From Helicobacter sp. (GTDB lineage: Bacteria > Campylobacterota > Campylobacteria > Campylobacterales > Helicobacteraceae): a stretch of DNA of 52,590 nt. This document shows, in pieces, positions 34,817-44,239 of this stretch. The notes below the pieces were generated by a model. It was not told where the DNA came from. It was given only the letters and a program-made list of their open reading frames with translations, and did no database searches. The DNA lies in NCBI RefSeq assembly GCF_029067145.1, contig NZ_JAIEFA010000039.1:1-52590 (forward strand), written 5' to 3'. The stretch's first letter is position 1. Each line of letters begins with the position of its first letter. A program made the translations under genes and the position numbers.

Positions 34817-35908
34817 TTATTCCCTAAGATTTTTAGCAATCTCTTTTTCTGTCTTTACCACTTCTTTAATAAAAACATCAATCAATTCGTCTTGCTTGTA
34901 TTTGCCCACAATCTCTCCGTGCTTAATCACCAATCCATCGCCACTGCCAAAAGCAATCGCCACATCTGCATGTTTAGCCTCGCCTAAGGCATTGACCGCA
35001 CAACCCATAACAGAAATTTGCATAGGTGTTTTAATCTTGGGCATTCGCTCTTTTAACTCTTTCAAAATCGGCACTAAATCTGCCTGCAAACGCCCACAAG
35101 TAGGACACGAAATATAAGTAATCCCCTCTTTTTGTCTTCCACAATAGCGCAGGATTCCACGCGCAACTTCAATCTCTTTTTCTAATTCGCCCGTGATAGA
35201 TACACGCATCGTATCGCCAATCCCTTCCATAAGCAATCCACCGAGTGCTATGGAGCTTTTAATCATAGAGGATTCCAAATCCCCCGCTTCTGTAACACCC
35301 AAATGGAAAGGATATTCTACCAAGGGACGCAACATACGATATGCGCTCATTGTGCGCTCTACATCACTTGCCTTGAGAGAAATTTTGAGATTTGTAAAGC
35401 CAAAATCCTCTAAAAGCTTGACATTATATAATGCGGATTCCACCATTCCTTTGGGTGTCGCACCATATTTGTCTTCAAAAGGTTTTTCTAAACTACCTGC
35501 ATTCACGCCAATACGAATTGGGATTCTATGCTCTTGGCACGCATTGACAACTGCTTTGATTTTGTCTTTTGAGCCAATATTTCCCGGATTAATGCGCACA
35601 CAATCCACCGATTCTGCCGCAATAAGGGCGAATTTATAGCGAAAATGAATGTCTGCGACTAAAGGAATGGAAACCATACTTTTAAGTGCTTTTAACGCCT
35701 TTGCGTCCTCTTCATCGCTCACTGCCACACGCACAATATCACACCCTGCAAGTTGCAAACAATCAATCTGCTTCTTTGTTGCTTGTAAATTAGCTGTTTT
35801 GCTATAAGTCATACTCTGCACAGAAATAGGTGCGTCTCCGCCCACTAGGACATTGCCCACTGCAATTTGCTTTGTTTTATAGCGCAATTTTAAAGCTTGA
35901 GATTCCAT
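34817..35908 (-). CDS. ispG: 4-hydroxy-3-methylbut-2-enyl diphosphate synthase (IspG/GcpE)
   Basis: The penultimate step of the MEP isoprenoid pathway, a 4Fe-4S enzyme. The 363 residues are the standard bacterial length. SVQSMT and ADIHFRY are near the N-terminus, with RINPGNIG at about 105. The cluster-binding cysteines stand in SCPTCGR (about 267-273) and in MGCAVNALGEA (about 304). It lies 21 nt after the WD40 gene on the same strand and is convergent with the GspF gene. Confidence 0.97.
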   Translation of the reverse strand: MESQALKLRYKTKQIAVGNVLVGGDAPISVQSMTYSKTANLQATKKQIDCLQLAGCDIVRVAVSDEEDAKALKALKSMVSIPLVADIHFRYKFALIAAESVDCVRINPGNIGSKDKIKAVVNACQEHRIPIRIGVNAGSLEKPFEDKYGATPKGMVESALYNVKLLEDFGFTNLKISLKASDVERTMSAYRMLRPLVEYPFHLGVTEAGDLESSMIKSSIALGGLLMEGIGDTMRVSITGELEKEIEVARGILRYCGRQKEGITYISCPTCGRLQADLVPILKELKERMPKIKTPMQISVMGCAVNALGEAKHADVAIAFGSGDGLVIKHGEIVGKYKQDELIDVFIKEVVKTEKEIAKNLRE

Positions 35909-35929
35909 TTTTTGTTTATCTCTAGCTCT

Positions 35930-38107
35930 TTATGATTTATTTTCTTCGTGTTGGTGTAGCGGCTGATTATCAATGCATAATAAAGAATCTGCTACAATGG
36001 TTGTTAAATACCCTTTTGGATTTCCATCAAAAGGAATGCTATCTAATACATCTTGCAATCCAATCTCATTTGCTAACTTTTTAATCTCCTCATCTTTACC
36101 ATATCTTTCAATATAATATTGAAAAGTCTCTTTCCAGCAAATGTCTGGTTGTGCGCCCTCTTTGCCGGGCGCATTAAGCATAAACTCGGAAAGATAAGCG
36201 ATCTTTAAAATTGCAGCGATTTTATCGCGCCAATATTCAATATAAAGATAATCTTTTAGATTATCCAAAGTCGCCTTTCCATTACCTGTTGCAGCAAATC
36301 CAAAGGCAATTTTCTCATATCTCTTAAAATCATCATAAAGCTTTTTGTATTCTGGCATAGAACGCAATTCAAAGTAAGTTTCCGCCATTTTAAATGCGTC
36401 AGCTAATTTACGCTCTTTGCAAGCTTGTGCAAAATCTAGCTTAATCTGAATCGTCTTAGCCTTTTCGTCTGCAAGTGTTTTAAAAGGCGACATAGAAGCA
36501 AGTAACTTACAAATCTCTAAGGCTTTTGTATAATCGTTTTGATTCTCGCAAGCATTTACACGTTGTGCAATCTGGTCGCCAATGAGCATTGCACTTCTGT
36601 AAATCAAAGTTTCTTTCAAAAAAGGCAATCTATCGCATAATTTAAAATATTCTACAAAATTTTTTGCCTTATATTCTTTATCGGCTTGCACGAATTTATC
36701 GCTATTTCTAAGCAATGTCATTGCCACATCTTTTTTAGATTTCACCGTTACAAAGGGACGTAACAAGTCTTGCGCTTTGACTAAATTGCCTTGAGGGTCT
36801 TGGAAAAGCAATCTCTTAGAGACTTCAAAAGATTTTTCCCAAGTTTCTTCTAGTTTAGTATAAGCCACCGTTTCTTTTAGATATGCATTTTGTTCAACCA
36901 ACTTATAAGCTTCCATATAGTTTTTTGCTTCAATCGCGTCCATAAATTTAGCTACCGCTTCTTTTTGCTGCCAATAATAATCAAACTCTTCTCTCTTGCG
37001 TTGATCTAGCATAAATGGCTCTACAACCGCAGTCGCTTCTTGAAGTTGGTCTTTTGCAAGCAAATCAATAGCTTTTGCAAGCATTTCTTTCCAAAGAGTT
37101 TCTAGTTTTGTGCGGTATTCTTTTAAAGTTTGCAAAAAGATATTTTTAGACTGAATCAAGCCCAACGCGCCTTTAAGGTCATTATTATTGAGCAATTCTA
37201 GCATTTCTTCTTTGGCTTCGTTGAGGTCTGCAATCTCTATTGTTCCATCGGAAAATCCAAGATAAAGCAGGTTATCCTCCACTCTCATTGTTGTGATTCC
37301 GCTATGTTCAAGAGTAATAGAATCGCTTAAAGTATTATCGCTCAAATCAATGATACGTAATTGTTTGTCCTTTGCCCCTACAAGTGCAAATTCCTCGCCT
37401 GCAAGCGGGCGGCATCGTGTAAGCCAAGCTCCTTTTAATAGATTTTCTTTGATGAACTTTTGCTCCAACACATCATAAATCAAAGTTTGCCCCTCTTTAG
37501 TTACGCAAAACAATCTTGTATTGTCTGCATAAAAAAATGCGTCTTCAATCAACGATTCCGTCTTAATCATAGCAACCAAATCATTTTTCACCACATCAAA
37601 AATCATTGCGCTTTTGCCAAAACAACCCGCAAAAACTAGCCGTTCGTCTTGACTAAACGCAATAGAAGAAATATAATCAGGCAAAGGAGGCATACTCAAA
37701 ACTAGCTGATAATTGTCGGCAGAATACAGCAACACGCGTCCATCTTCACCTCCTGTTGCTAAATAATCATCTTCGTGAGAAAAAGTAGCTTTAGAAATTG
37801 CAAGTTTTTGCCAAGTAAGCTGTGCTATAGGCGCAATCTCCGGCGTAGTAGTGACCACTACGCCTTTGGTTGCCTTGACAAAACCCATAGCAATTTTAGA
37901 AGTCGTATAAGAAATAGCAACCGCTTTGCTAAAATGATGTAAAGGCTCAACTTCTTTAGAAAGTTGCAATACTTTATCAATCACTTTATTTTCTTTGGAA
38001 AAAGTAGAAATATTATAAAAATTATCCATACAAATAATGGAATCCTTATCCGTTGCGACTCCAAGCACGCTACCGACTAACTTTAAACTGCTTTTTGCAG
38101 GAAACAT
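35930..38107 (-). CDS. Large WD40-like beta-propeller protein with helical C-terminal half
   Basis: A 725-residue cytosolic protein. Residues 1-310 form repeated beta-propeller blades (for example ATFSHEDDYLATGGEDGRVLLYS and ISSIAFSQDERLVFAGC). The remainder, about 320-725, is helical repeat with many Lys, Glu and aromatic residues, like TPR scaffolds. The longer frame starts at 38137, but ATG 38107 has AAGGAG 6 nt before it. The domain order suggests a scaffold. I know no function. Homologues seem limited to this phylum, as far as I recall. It lies upstream of ispG on the same strand. Confidence 0.75.
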   Translation of the reverse strand: MFPAKSSLKLVGSVLGVATDKDSIICMDNFYNISTFSKENKVIDKVLQLSKEVEPLHHFSKAVAISYTTSKIAMGFVKATKGVVVTTTPEIAPIAQLTWQKLAISKATFSHEDDYLATGGEDGRVLLYSADNYQLVLSMPPLPDYISSIAFSQDERLVFAGCFGKSAMIFDVVKNDLVAMIKTESLIEDAFFYADNTRLFCVTKEGQTLIYDVLEQKFIKENLLKGAWLTRCRPLAGEEFALVGAKDKQLRIIDLSDNTLSDSITLEHSGITTMRVEDNLLYLGFSDGTIEIADLNEAKEEMLELLNNNDLKGALGLIQSKNIFLQTLKEYRTKLETLWKEMLAKAIDLLAKDQLQEATAVVEPFMLDQRKREEFDYYWQQKEAVAKFMDAIEAKNYMEAYKLVEQNAYLKETVAYTKLEETWEKSFEVSKRLLFQDPQGNLVKAQDLLRPFVTVKSKKDVAMTLLRNSDKFVQADKEYKAKNFVEYFKLCDRLPFLKETLIYRSAMLIGDQIAQRVNACENQNDYTKALEICKLLASMSPFKTLADEKAKTIQIKLDFAQACKERKLADAFKMAETYFELRSMPEYKKLYDDFKRYEKIAFGFAATGNGKATLDNLKDYLYIEYWRDKIAAILKIAYLSEFMLNAPGKEGAQPDICWKETFQYYIERYGKDEEIKKLANEIGLQDVLDSIPFDGNPKGYLTTIVADSLLCIDNQPLHQHEENKS

Positions 38108-38121
38108 TCTGTGCTCCTTAA

Positions 38122-38162
38122 TTGACGAAATTGTCAAATCTAAATCATAATTTATTATTATA
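38122..38162 (-). promoter_or_regulatory. Promoter and leader palindrome of the WD40 gene
   Basis: TATAAT on the minus strand at 38162-38157. In the leader, TTGAC-gaaatt-GTCAA (38122-38137) is a perfect 5-bp palindrome just ahead of the ribosome binding site. It could be an operator or a small hairpin. Confidence 0.4.
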
Positions 38163-38335
38163 CTTTAAACTCTTTGAATTTGCGTTTTAAATTTATAACT
38201 TTCTTAATATTTCAACAAAATGTGTAAATACGAAATTATTACCACAAAATTTACAAAGTGCAACACAATTCACATTTTATCAAGAAAGTAAAAAGAATCT
38301 TGACTAAAATTAGCAAAATTTGCGCAATTCTTTGT

Positions 38336-38341
38336 TATACT
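38336..38341 (+). promoter_or_regulatory. Extended -10 of icd
   Basis: TGtTATACT, 33 nt before the icd ATG. There is no proper -35. Confidence 0.45.
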
Positions 38342-38373
38342 CAAACGACAAATTCTACATTAAAGGAATCTTT

Positions 38374-40572
38374 ATGAAAATCACCTATACCCTAACAGAC
38401 GAATCCCCAGCCCTTGCGACTTACTCCTTTTTGCCTATTGTTCAAGCATTTTTAGGAAAAGTTGGCATTGCCGTAGAGACTTCTGATATTTCTCTTTCTG
38501 CGCGCGTTTTGGCGCAATTTCCAGAAAATCTAAAAGAATCACAAAGAGTCAAAGATGCGCTTGCAATTTTAGGCGAACTTGTCAATCAGCCCGACGCAAA
38601 CCTCATCAAGACGCCCAACATTTCCGCCTCTATTCCACAACTAAAAGCAACAATCAAAGAGCTACAAGCCAAAGGCTACGATGTGCCAAATTTTCCTGAT
38701 GAACCTCAAGATGAAGCACAAAAAGCCATCAAAGAAAAATACCAAAAGGTTTTAGGTTCTGCAGTCAATCCCGTGCTTAGACAAGGCAACTCCGACCGCC
38801 GCTGCACAAAAGCAGTCAAAGAATACGCCAAAAGAAATCCCTATCGTGTCGTAGAGTTCCACAAGGATTCTAAAACACGCGTCTCTTATATGCCAAAGGG
38901 AGATTTCTTTGACAACGAAAAAGCAATTTTAGTTCCAGAAGCTACTAAAGCCAAAATTGAATTTATCGGCAAAGGAGGCACGGAAATCTTAAAAGACAAT
39001 CTTAAACTAGATAAAAACGAGATTTTGGACGCAACTTTTATGAGCGCAAAGGTGTTAGATGAATTTTATGCCAAACAAATTGAAGTATGTAAAAAGGAAA
39101 ACATTTTGCTTTCTCTCCACCTCAAAGCCACAATGATGAAAGTCAGCGACCCTGTGATTTTTGGACACGCAGTGCAGGTGTATTTTAAAGAACTTTTTGA
39201 TTCTTTTGGTGAGGAGCTAACACAACTTGGCGTGAATCCTAACAATGGCGTTAGCGAGCTTTTAAGCAAAGCAGAAAATAGCCCCAAAAAACAAGAGATT
39301 CTTACAAAATACAATGAAATTCTTGCCAAAAGCGCGCCGCTTTCTATGGTAAATTCCGACAAAGGCATTACAAATTTACACATTCCGAGCGATGTGATTG
39401 TAGATGCTTCTATGCCTGCAATGCTTAAAAATGGTGCAAGACTTTGGGACAAAGAAGGAAAAGAACGCGACACCAATGCGCTGATTCCGGATAAAACTTA
39501 CGCAACAATTTACGAAGCCGTTGTAGAGGATTTGCGTGCTAATGGCACACTCAATCCTAGCCAACTAGGTAGCGTTTCCAATGTCGGCTTAATGGCAAAA
39601 AAAGCACAAGAATATGGTTCTCACGATAAAACCTTTATCGCTAAAGAAGATGGAATCTTTAGAATCGTAGATGAAAAAGGCACAACTCTGCTAGAGCACA
39701 AAGTAGAAAAAGGTGATATTTATCGCGCAAATCAAGCAAAATTTGAAGCGGTGCAAAATTGGATTGACTTAGGCATACAACGCGCAGATTTAACGGGCAA
39801 CAAGGCAATTTTTTGGCTAGATTCCAAACGTCCAAGCAATAAAATTATGATAGATTTAGTAGAGGCGCGCTTAAAAGAAAAAGGCAGAGACATTGCGATT
39901 CTACCTCCAAAAGAAGCGTGTTTAGAATCCCTCAAGCTCATTCGTGCAGGCAAAGACGCAATCTCCATTAGCGGAAATGTTTTGCGTGATTACTTAACCG
40001 ATTTATTCCCGATTTTAGAGCTTGGCACAAGCGCAAAAATGCTTTCTGTCGTGCCAATGCTCAACGGCGGCTCTATGTTTGAAACCGGTGCGGGCGGAAG
40101 CGCGCCAAAACAAGTAGAACAACTTGTAGAAGAAAATCACTTACGTTGGGATAGTTTGGGCGAATTTTTGGCATTACAGGCGAGCCTAGAATTTTATGCT
40201 CAAAAAACAGGCAACAAGCAAGCACAGATTCTAGCAAACAGCCTTGATAGTGCGATTGGAGAATGGCTAGACAACAATAAAGCCCCTTCACGCAAAGTAG
40301 GAGAAGACGACAACCGCACAAGCCATTTCTATCTTGCGCTTTATTTTGCCCAATCTCTTGCGCGAGATAGTAGCGATTCTAGTTTGCAAAACTTTTTTAA
40401 AGGAATCGCAGAGGAATTAAGCGAGAATGAAGAGAGGATTCATCAAGAATATTTAAGCGCACAAGGCGCAAAAGTAGATTTAGGCGGATACTACAAGCTA
40501 GACGATGAAAAATGCGATGCGATTATGCGTCCAAGTGCAACTTTTAATGCGATTTTAGCCAAGATTAAATAG
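38374..40572 (+). CDS. icd: NADP-dependent isocitrate dehydrogenase, monomeric type
   Basis: Oxidises isocitrate to 2-oxoglutarate in the TCA cycle. At 732 residues it is the single-chain class, about twice the dimeric enzyme. ESPALATYSFLPI at the N-terminus, GNSDRR (about 132), FGHAVQVYF and NGGSMFETGAGGSAPKHV-like segment GGSMFETGAGGSAPK (about 568) are hallmarks. The frame extends 18 codons upstream, but AAAGGA lies 6 nt before the ATG at 38374. It is monocistronic. Many bacteria of this phylum use this type. Confidence 0.97.
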   Translation: MKITYTLTDESPALATYSFLPIVQAFLGKVGIAVETSDISLSARVLAQFPENLKESQRVKDALAILGELVNQPDANLIKTPNISASIPQLKATIKELQAKGYDVPNFPDEPQDEAQKAIKEKYQKVLGSAVNPVLRQGNSDRRCTKAVKEYAKRNPYRVVEFHKDSKTRVSYMPKGDFFDNEKAILVPEATKAKIEFIGKGGTEILKDNLKLDKNEILDATFMSAKVLDEFYAKQIEVCKKENILLSLHLKATMMKVSDPVIFGHAVQVYFKELFDSFGEELTQLGVNPNNGVSELLSKAENSPKKQEILTKYNEILAKSAPLSMVNSDKGITNLHIPSDVIVDASMPAMLKNGARLWDKEGKERDTNALIPDKTYATIYEAVVEDLRANGTLNPSQLGSVSNVGLMAKKAQEYGSHDKTFIAKEDGIFRIVDEKGTTLLEHKVEKGDIYRANQAKFEAVQNWIDLGIQRADLTGNKAIFWLDSKRPSNKIMIDLVEARLKEKGRDIAILPPKEACLESLKLIRAGKDAISISGNVLRDYLTDLFPILELGTSAKMLSVVPMLNGGSMFETGAGGSAPKQVEQLVEENHLRWDSLGEFLALQASLEFYAQKTGNKQAQILANSLDSAIGEWLDNNKAPSRKVGEDDNRTSHFYLALYFAQSLARDSSDSSLQNFFKGIAEELSENEERIHQEYLSAQGAKVDLGGYYKLDDEKCDAIMRPSATFNAILAKIK

Positions 40573-40573
40573 A

Positions 40574-40722
40574 GCGCGCCTATTGTTGCGCGCAATATCG
40601 CAGATTGCCTTGTCTCTCACTTTGCTCGCAATAACACAATGGTTGATTTTTGTCATTGCGAGACTTCGTAAGAAGTCGTGGCGCGATTTGCGTGAGCATT
40701 TGCACCCGCTTTAGCGCAAATC
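40574..40722. repeat. Cluster of four palindromes after icd (REP-like)
   Basis: In the 187-nt gap behind icd four inverted repeats follow each other. GCGCGC/GCGCGC is at 40574-40593. CTCGCAATAACA with TGTCATTGCGAG is at 40625-40662. GACTTC-GTAA-GAAGTC is at 40662-40677. GATTTGCG/CGCAAATC is at 40685-40722. The GTCATTGCGAGACTTCG part resembles a dispersed intergenic repeat I recall from Helicobacter and other Gram-negatives. None has a T-run. Confidence 0.6.
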
Positions 40723-40759
40723 TATAATCTTGCAAAAGAGAACACAACAAGGACGAAGC

Positions 40760-42166
40760 CTATACAGAAAGCGGAATAAAAAGCTGCGGGAGATTTGTTA
40801 AGTGTGTGCTTAAATTTTCTACATTGCGCAACGAAAAGAACCAAAATTTTTTCACATTTTCTTTGCGCAAAGGCAGAATCTGCAAGATATGCTTTTGACG
40901 ATTAAGCCACAGGATAGGATTTTGAGTGTTGGATTGCTCAATGATAATCTTTTTGTCAAACACCTTAGCAATGTGTTTATAATAATCCAAAGCTTGGTCG
41001 TGGTCCTCCTCATTGGGATTGAAGTCATAAAGCAGAATCTTAAGCCCAATTTGGGTTGATAAATCAAAAACAACAGAGGAGATTTTCTCTGCTTCCTCTA
41101 GTTTTTCGGGCAACACAACCACGCTGTGGGTTAGTTTTTCTAAAGATTGCATACCAAACTTCAAAAGCGGAATCCCCAAATCCAATAAATAGTCTTTATA
41201 TTTTTCAAACAAATATCCCTCTAACAAAATCAAGCCAATGTTTTTGTTTGTCTTATCGCGATTCAAAATTTCTTTTAACGAATTTTCATAAAATTCCACA
41301 CTCCACGAGATATGCTCTCCATTTAAACGCATATCATTTCTTAAGCACACAATCTCCTCTATGCTTGTGGGATTGAAAAAGCATAAATGCAGACGCTTGT
41401 TTTTAAAATGTGAAAAGAGCCATAATGTCTGATGGATACATTCTTCAAGGTTTTTGGAATGCGACAAATCAAAATACATTACCACATCGCGCCCAAAAGG
41501 CGTTGGAAACTGCCCAAACTCCTCTTTAATCCGATGATAAATTTCTCGCAAAGTATTGGGCTCGCCGATGAGCAACAAAGAATCATTAGGCAGAATCGTG
41601 GTAGAATATTTGGGCAAAATCAACTCTTCAGCGCGATAAATCGCAACAATTTTCCATTTCTTTTGCTTAATCACTCCCACACTACGATACGCATAAGGGC
41701 TTCCAAAAGGCACGCTAATTTGCATAATTTCGCCTTGTCCTAAACCAATATATTTTGCAGTGCGTGGCACATTGGGGAATTTTTCAAACAGCTTACCGCT
41801 TAATACAAGTGCTTCATTAATCATCAAAAGCTGCTTATCATTACCTTGCAAAGGAATCTCTCCTAAAATGCTAATTTGCAAGGTTTTGCTATAGGAGCGC
41901 AAAGTATGGTAGATAATCTCGCGCTCTTCTGCTTTGTCTGTGATAATGTAGCAATCTGTAATTTGCGCAGTTAGAATCTCGCGCAACTTATTGGGCGAAC
42001 TCGGGTCAAACGAAAAGCACTCGTGGTCTTGTGGGAGATTTTGGGGCAAAAGATTCTTATCAAGCGAAACAAAAATATAAGTATTTTTATCCAAATGCTT
42101 TGCCATTAATATGCTTAGGAATTCTTTTGCTACAATTCCGTCTAAAATCAAAAGCACTTTTCGCAT
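40760..42166 (-). CDS. RCK/TrkA-C domain protein (COG3400 type)
   Basis: A 468-residue cytosolic protein. The N-terminal Rossmann-like domain (MRKVLLILDGIVAKEFL...) is followed by a TrkA-C domain (about 150-230: ISVPFGSPYAYRSVGVI...ILPNDSLLLIGEPNTL). A long C-terminal domain of unknown fold completes it. Such proteins sense nucleotides or K+ and gate potassium transport, but no channel subunit is nearby. The frame extends 76 codons upstream through the tgt start. The ATG at 42166 with GGGGAG just before it is better. Divergent from tgt. Confidence 0.8.
   Translation of the reverse strand: MRKVLLILDGIVAKEFLSILMAKHLDKNTYIFVSLDKNLLPQNLPQDHECFSFDPSSPNKLREILTAQITDCYIITDKAEEREIIYHTLRSYSKTLQISILGEIPLQGNDKQLLMINEALVLSGKLFEKFPNVPRTAKYIGLGQGEIMQISVPFGSPYAYRSVGVIKQKKWKIVAIYRAEELILPKYSTTILPNDSLLLIGEPNTLREIYHRIKEEFGQFPTPFGRDVVMYFDLSHSKNLEECIHQTLWLFSHFKNKRLHLCFFNPTSIEEIVCLRNDMRLNGEHISWSVEFYENSLKEILNRDKTNKNIGLILLEGYLFEKYKDYLLDLGIPLLKFGMQSLEKLTHSVVVLPEKLEEAEKISSVVFDLSTQIGLKILLYDFNPNEEDHDQALDYYKHIAKVFDKKIIIEQSNTQNPILWLNRQKHILQILPLRKENVKKFWFFSLRNVENLSTHLTNLPQLFIPLSV
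42131..42136 (+). promoter_or_regulatory. Extended -10 of tgt
   Basis: TGcTACAAT inside the first codons of the divergent RCK gene. It implies a leader of roughly 79 nt for tgt. Confidence 0.35.
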
Positions 42167-42198
42167 AACTCCCCTTTGTAGTGATAAAAATTCGCGAA

Positions 42199-42204
42199 AA
42201 TGTA
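42199..42204 (-). promoter_or_regulatory. Extended -10 of the RCK gene
   Basis: TGcTACATT on the minus strand, 32 nt before the ATG at 42166. The two divergent promoters overlap, so transcription of one may hinder the other. Confidence 0.4.
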
Positions 42205-42221
42205 GCAAAAAAAGGTTGAAA

Positions 42222-43355
42222 ATGGAATTTAATTTGCAAAGGACGGACGAAAATGCGCGCGCAGGCGTGCTAAAACTCGCACACGGCGAAGTGCCAACAC
42301 CGATTTTTATGCCTGTTGGGACACAAGCAACTATCAAGGCATTAGATTTTAGCGACCTTTTAGCCCTCAACGCCCCGATAATTTTAGCCAACACTTATCA
42401 TCTTTATTTGCGCCCTAACGATGAGGTGATTAGAGAACTTGGCGGGCTGCACGCATTTAGCAAATTTCCCCGCAACTTCCTAACCGATAGTGGTGGATTC
42501 CAAGCGTTTAGCCTTAATTCTAATGTGAAATTGCGTGAGGACGGAATCATATTTAAAAGCCATATTGACGGCTCTAGCCATTTTTTCTCTCCGCAAAAGG
42601 TTTTAGACATTCAGTACAATCTAAATAGCGATATTATGATGATTTTAGACGATTTAGTCGGATTGCCCGCTAGTAAAGAACGCATTAGGGATTCCATTGC
42701 GCGCACGACTAAATGGGCTAAAAGCGCCATTGACTACCACAATTACAAAAAACAAAGCGCCGCTGATTTAGGCAGAATCCTAACGAACAACATCTTTGCA
42801 ATCGTGCAAGGTGGCACAGATAAAGAATTTAGAGAAGCAAGTGCAAAGGATTTAACGAGTTTGGGAGATTTTGACGGCTATGCCATTGGCGGGCTAGCAG
42901 TGGGTGAGCCAAACGAAGAAATGTATGCAACGCTTGATTTTACTACACCGCTTTTGCCAAAAGATAAGCCACGCTATTTAATGGGTGTTGGCACGCCTCG
43001 CGATATACTAGAAGGAATCGCGAGAGGTGTGGATATGTTTGATTGCGTAATGCCTACAAGAAATGCAAGAAACGGCACGATTTTTACACATTTTGGTAAA
43101 TTTGCTATTAAATCCCCACGCTTTAAACTTGACACACAACCCCTAGATTCCAAATGCTCCTGCTACACTTGCCAAAACCATTCCCGCGCTTATTTACACC
43201 ATTTGTTTCGCGCAGGTGAAATCAGCTATTTTCGTCTTGCAAGCATTCACAATCTTGCATTTTATTTGGACTTAGTAAGAGACGCAAGAGAGGCGATTTT
43301 AAGAGGAGAATTTACACGATTTTATAAGGACTCCATAGAATCAATGTCTGCATAA
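42222..43355 (+). CDS. tgt: Queuine tRNA-ribosyltransferase
   Basis: Exchanges guanine 34 for preQ1 in tRNAs with GUN anticodons. It has 377 residues. VGTQATIKAL and ANTYHLYLRP lie near the start. TDSGGFQAFSL (about 86) holds the Asp for substrate binding. CVMPTRNARNGTIFT contains the catalytic region, and the zinc site CSCYTCQN...H is at about 307-340. The ATG at 42222 has AAAGG 5 nt before it. The frame is open 37 codons further upstream, but that part is antisense to the RCK gene. Confidence 0.97.
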   Translation: MEFNLQRTDENARAGVLKLAHGEVPTPIFMPVGTQATIKALDFSDLLALNAPIILANTYHLYLRPNDEVIRELGGLHAFSKFPRNFLTDSGGFQAFSLNSNVKLREDGIIFKSHIDGSSHFFSPQKVLDIQYNLNSDIMMILDDLVGLPASKERIRDSIARTTKWAKSAIDYHNYKKQSAADLGRILTNNIFAIVQGGTDKEFREASAKDLTSLGDFDGYAIGGLAVGEPNEEMYATLDFTTPLLPKDKPRYLMGVGTPRDILEGIARGVDMFDCVMPTRNARNGTIFTHFGKFAIKSPRFKLDTQPLDSKCSCYTCQNHSRAYLHHLFRAGEISYFRLASIHNLAFYLDLVRDAREAILRGEFTRFYKDSIESMSA

Positions 43356-43514
43356 AAATTGCTCGCGATTCCATTGTAAGCGATTCTTTTTTACAAGAAC
43401 TAGATTGCAATACTAACTTGCAATAACAAATCAGGAGGATTTGTCCTTGCACACAGAATCTTGAATAATTAAATAAACTTTATATTATAAAAGCAAATTT
43501 AAAGTGCAAAATAT

Positions 43515-43520
43515 TATAAT
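43515..43520 (+). promoter_or_regulatory. -10 box of the hemerythrin gene
   Basis: TATAAT in the 204-nt gap after tgt. It gives a leader of about 33 nt. Confidence 0.4.
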
Positions 43521-43559
43521 TTTAAAATACTTTCATTAAGAAATCAAAAAGGGATAGCG

Positions 43560-44225
43560 GTGCTAGCGTGGAGTGAAGAATTTAGCATTAAAAATCAACA
43601 TTTAGACGAACAACATAAAGCTTTTATGCAATTACTTATAGAAACCAAAAAATTCGTCAAAAGCGCTTCTCCCAACAAAGCTCAAGAGTTAGAATCACGA
43701 ATGAATGCCGTCATTGAAAGCGCCAAAGAGCATTTCAACGACGAAGAAAAATATATGCAGCACATTGGCTATCCTTTTTTGAACCAGCACAAAACGCGTC
43801 ATCGTGAGCTAGTTTCCAACCTTTCTATGCTGCTAATGGATTTAGAAGATATAGAACATACCGCTAAGGAATTTTATGAATGTTTGCATAATTGGCTCAT
43901 TGCACATATTCTAACCGAAGACAAACAAATAGAATCCTACCGCAACCGACTCCACGATGTCAAAGAGATTCCTTATAGTTTAGAGCAAAAAACAAAAATT
44001 CTAGCCGAAACAGAAGACATAGCCCACCAGCCGTGGCACAAATACATTTGCCTCTGCCTCTTAAAAGAGTTTAAAGTCTGCGACGCCTTGCACAAAATTA
44101 TGCAAGAAGAAGGCACATTTGTGCGGTGCAAAGTTTGCAAACAACCGCTTGTTTATCGTGATTCCAATTTAGATGATGAGGACAATTTTGAAACACTTGC
44201 TAAAAAATATTTTAAACAATTCTAG
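43560..44225 (+). CDS. Bacteriohemerythrin with C-terminal cysteine-rich extension
   Basis: A 221-residue protein. Residues 1-130 are a four-helix hemerythrin domain with the di-iron ligands in NQHLDEQHK, EHFNDEEKYM, NQHKTRHRE and HILTEDKQ. It binds O2 or NO in the cytosol. The C-terminal 90 residues hold six cysteines, among them CKVC (about 195-198). This looks like a metal or redox site and is not part of the standard single-domain protein. The start is GTG with AGGGA before it. It is followed 14 nt later by the FapA gene. Confidence 0.88.
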   Translation: MLAWSEEFSIKNQHLDEQHKAFMQLLIETKKFVKSASPNKAQELESRMNAVIESAKEHFNDEEKYMQHIGYPFLNQHKTRHRELVSNLSMLLMDLEDIEHTAKEFYECLHNWLIAHILTEDKQIESYRNRLHDVKEIPYSLEQKTKILAETEDIAHQPWHKYICLCLLKEFKVCDALHKIMQEEGTFVRCKVCKQPLVYRDSNLDDEDNFETLAKKYFKQF

Positions 44226-44239
44226 GAAATAAAAACACA

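Noticed and set aside
42111..42221. N-terminal extension of tgt, and the matching upstream extension of the RCK gene
   Set aside because: Both extensions overlap the other gene antisense. Good ribosome binding sites precede the inner ATG codons, and homologous N-termini start there.
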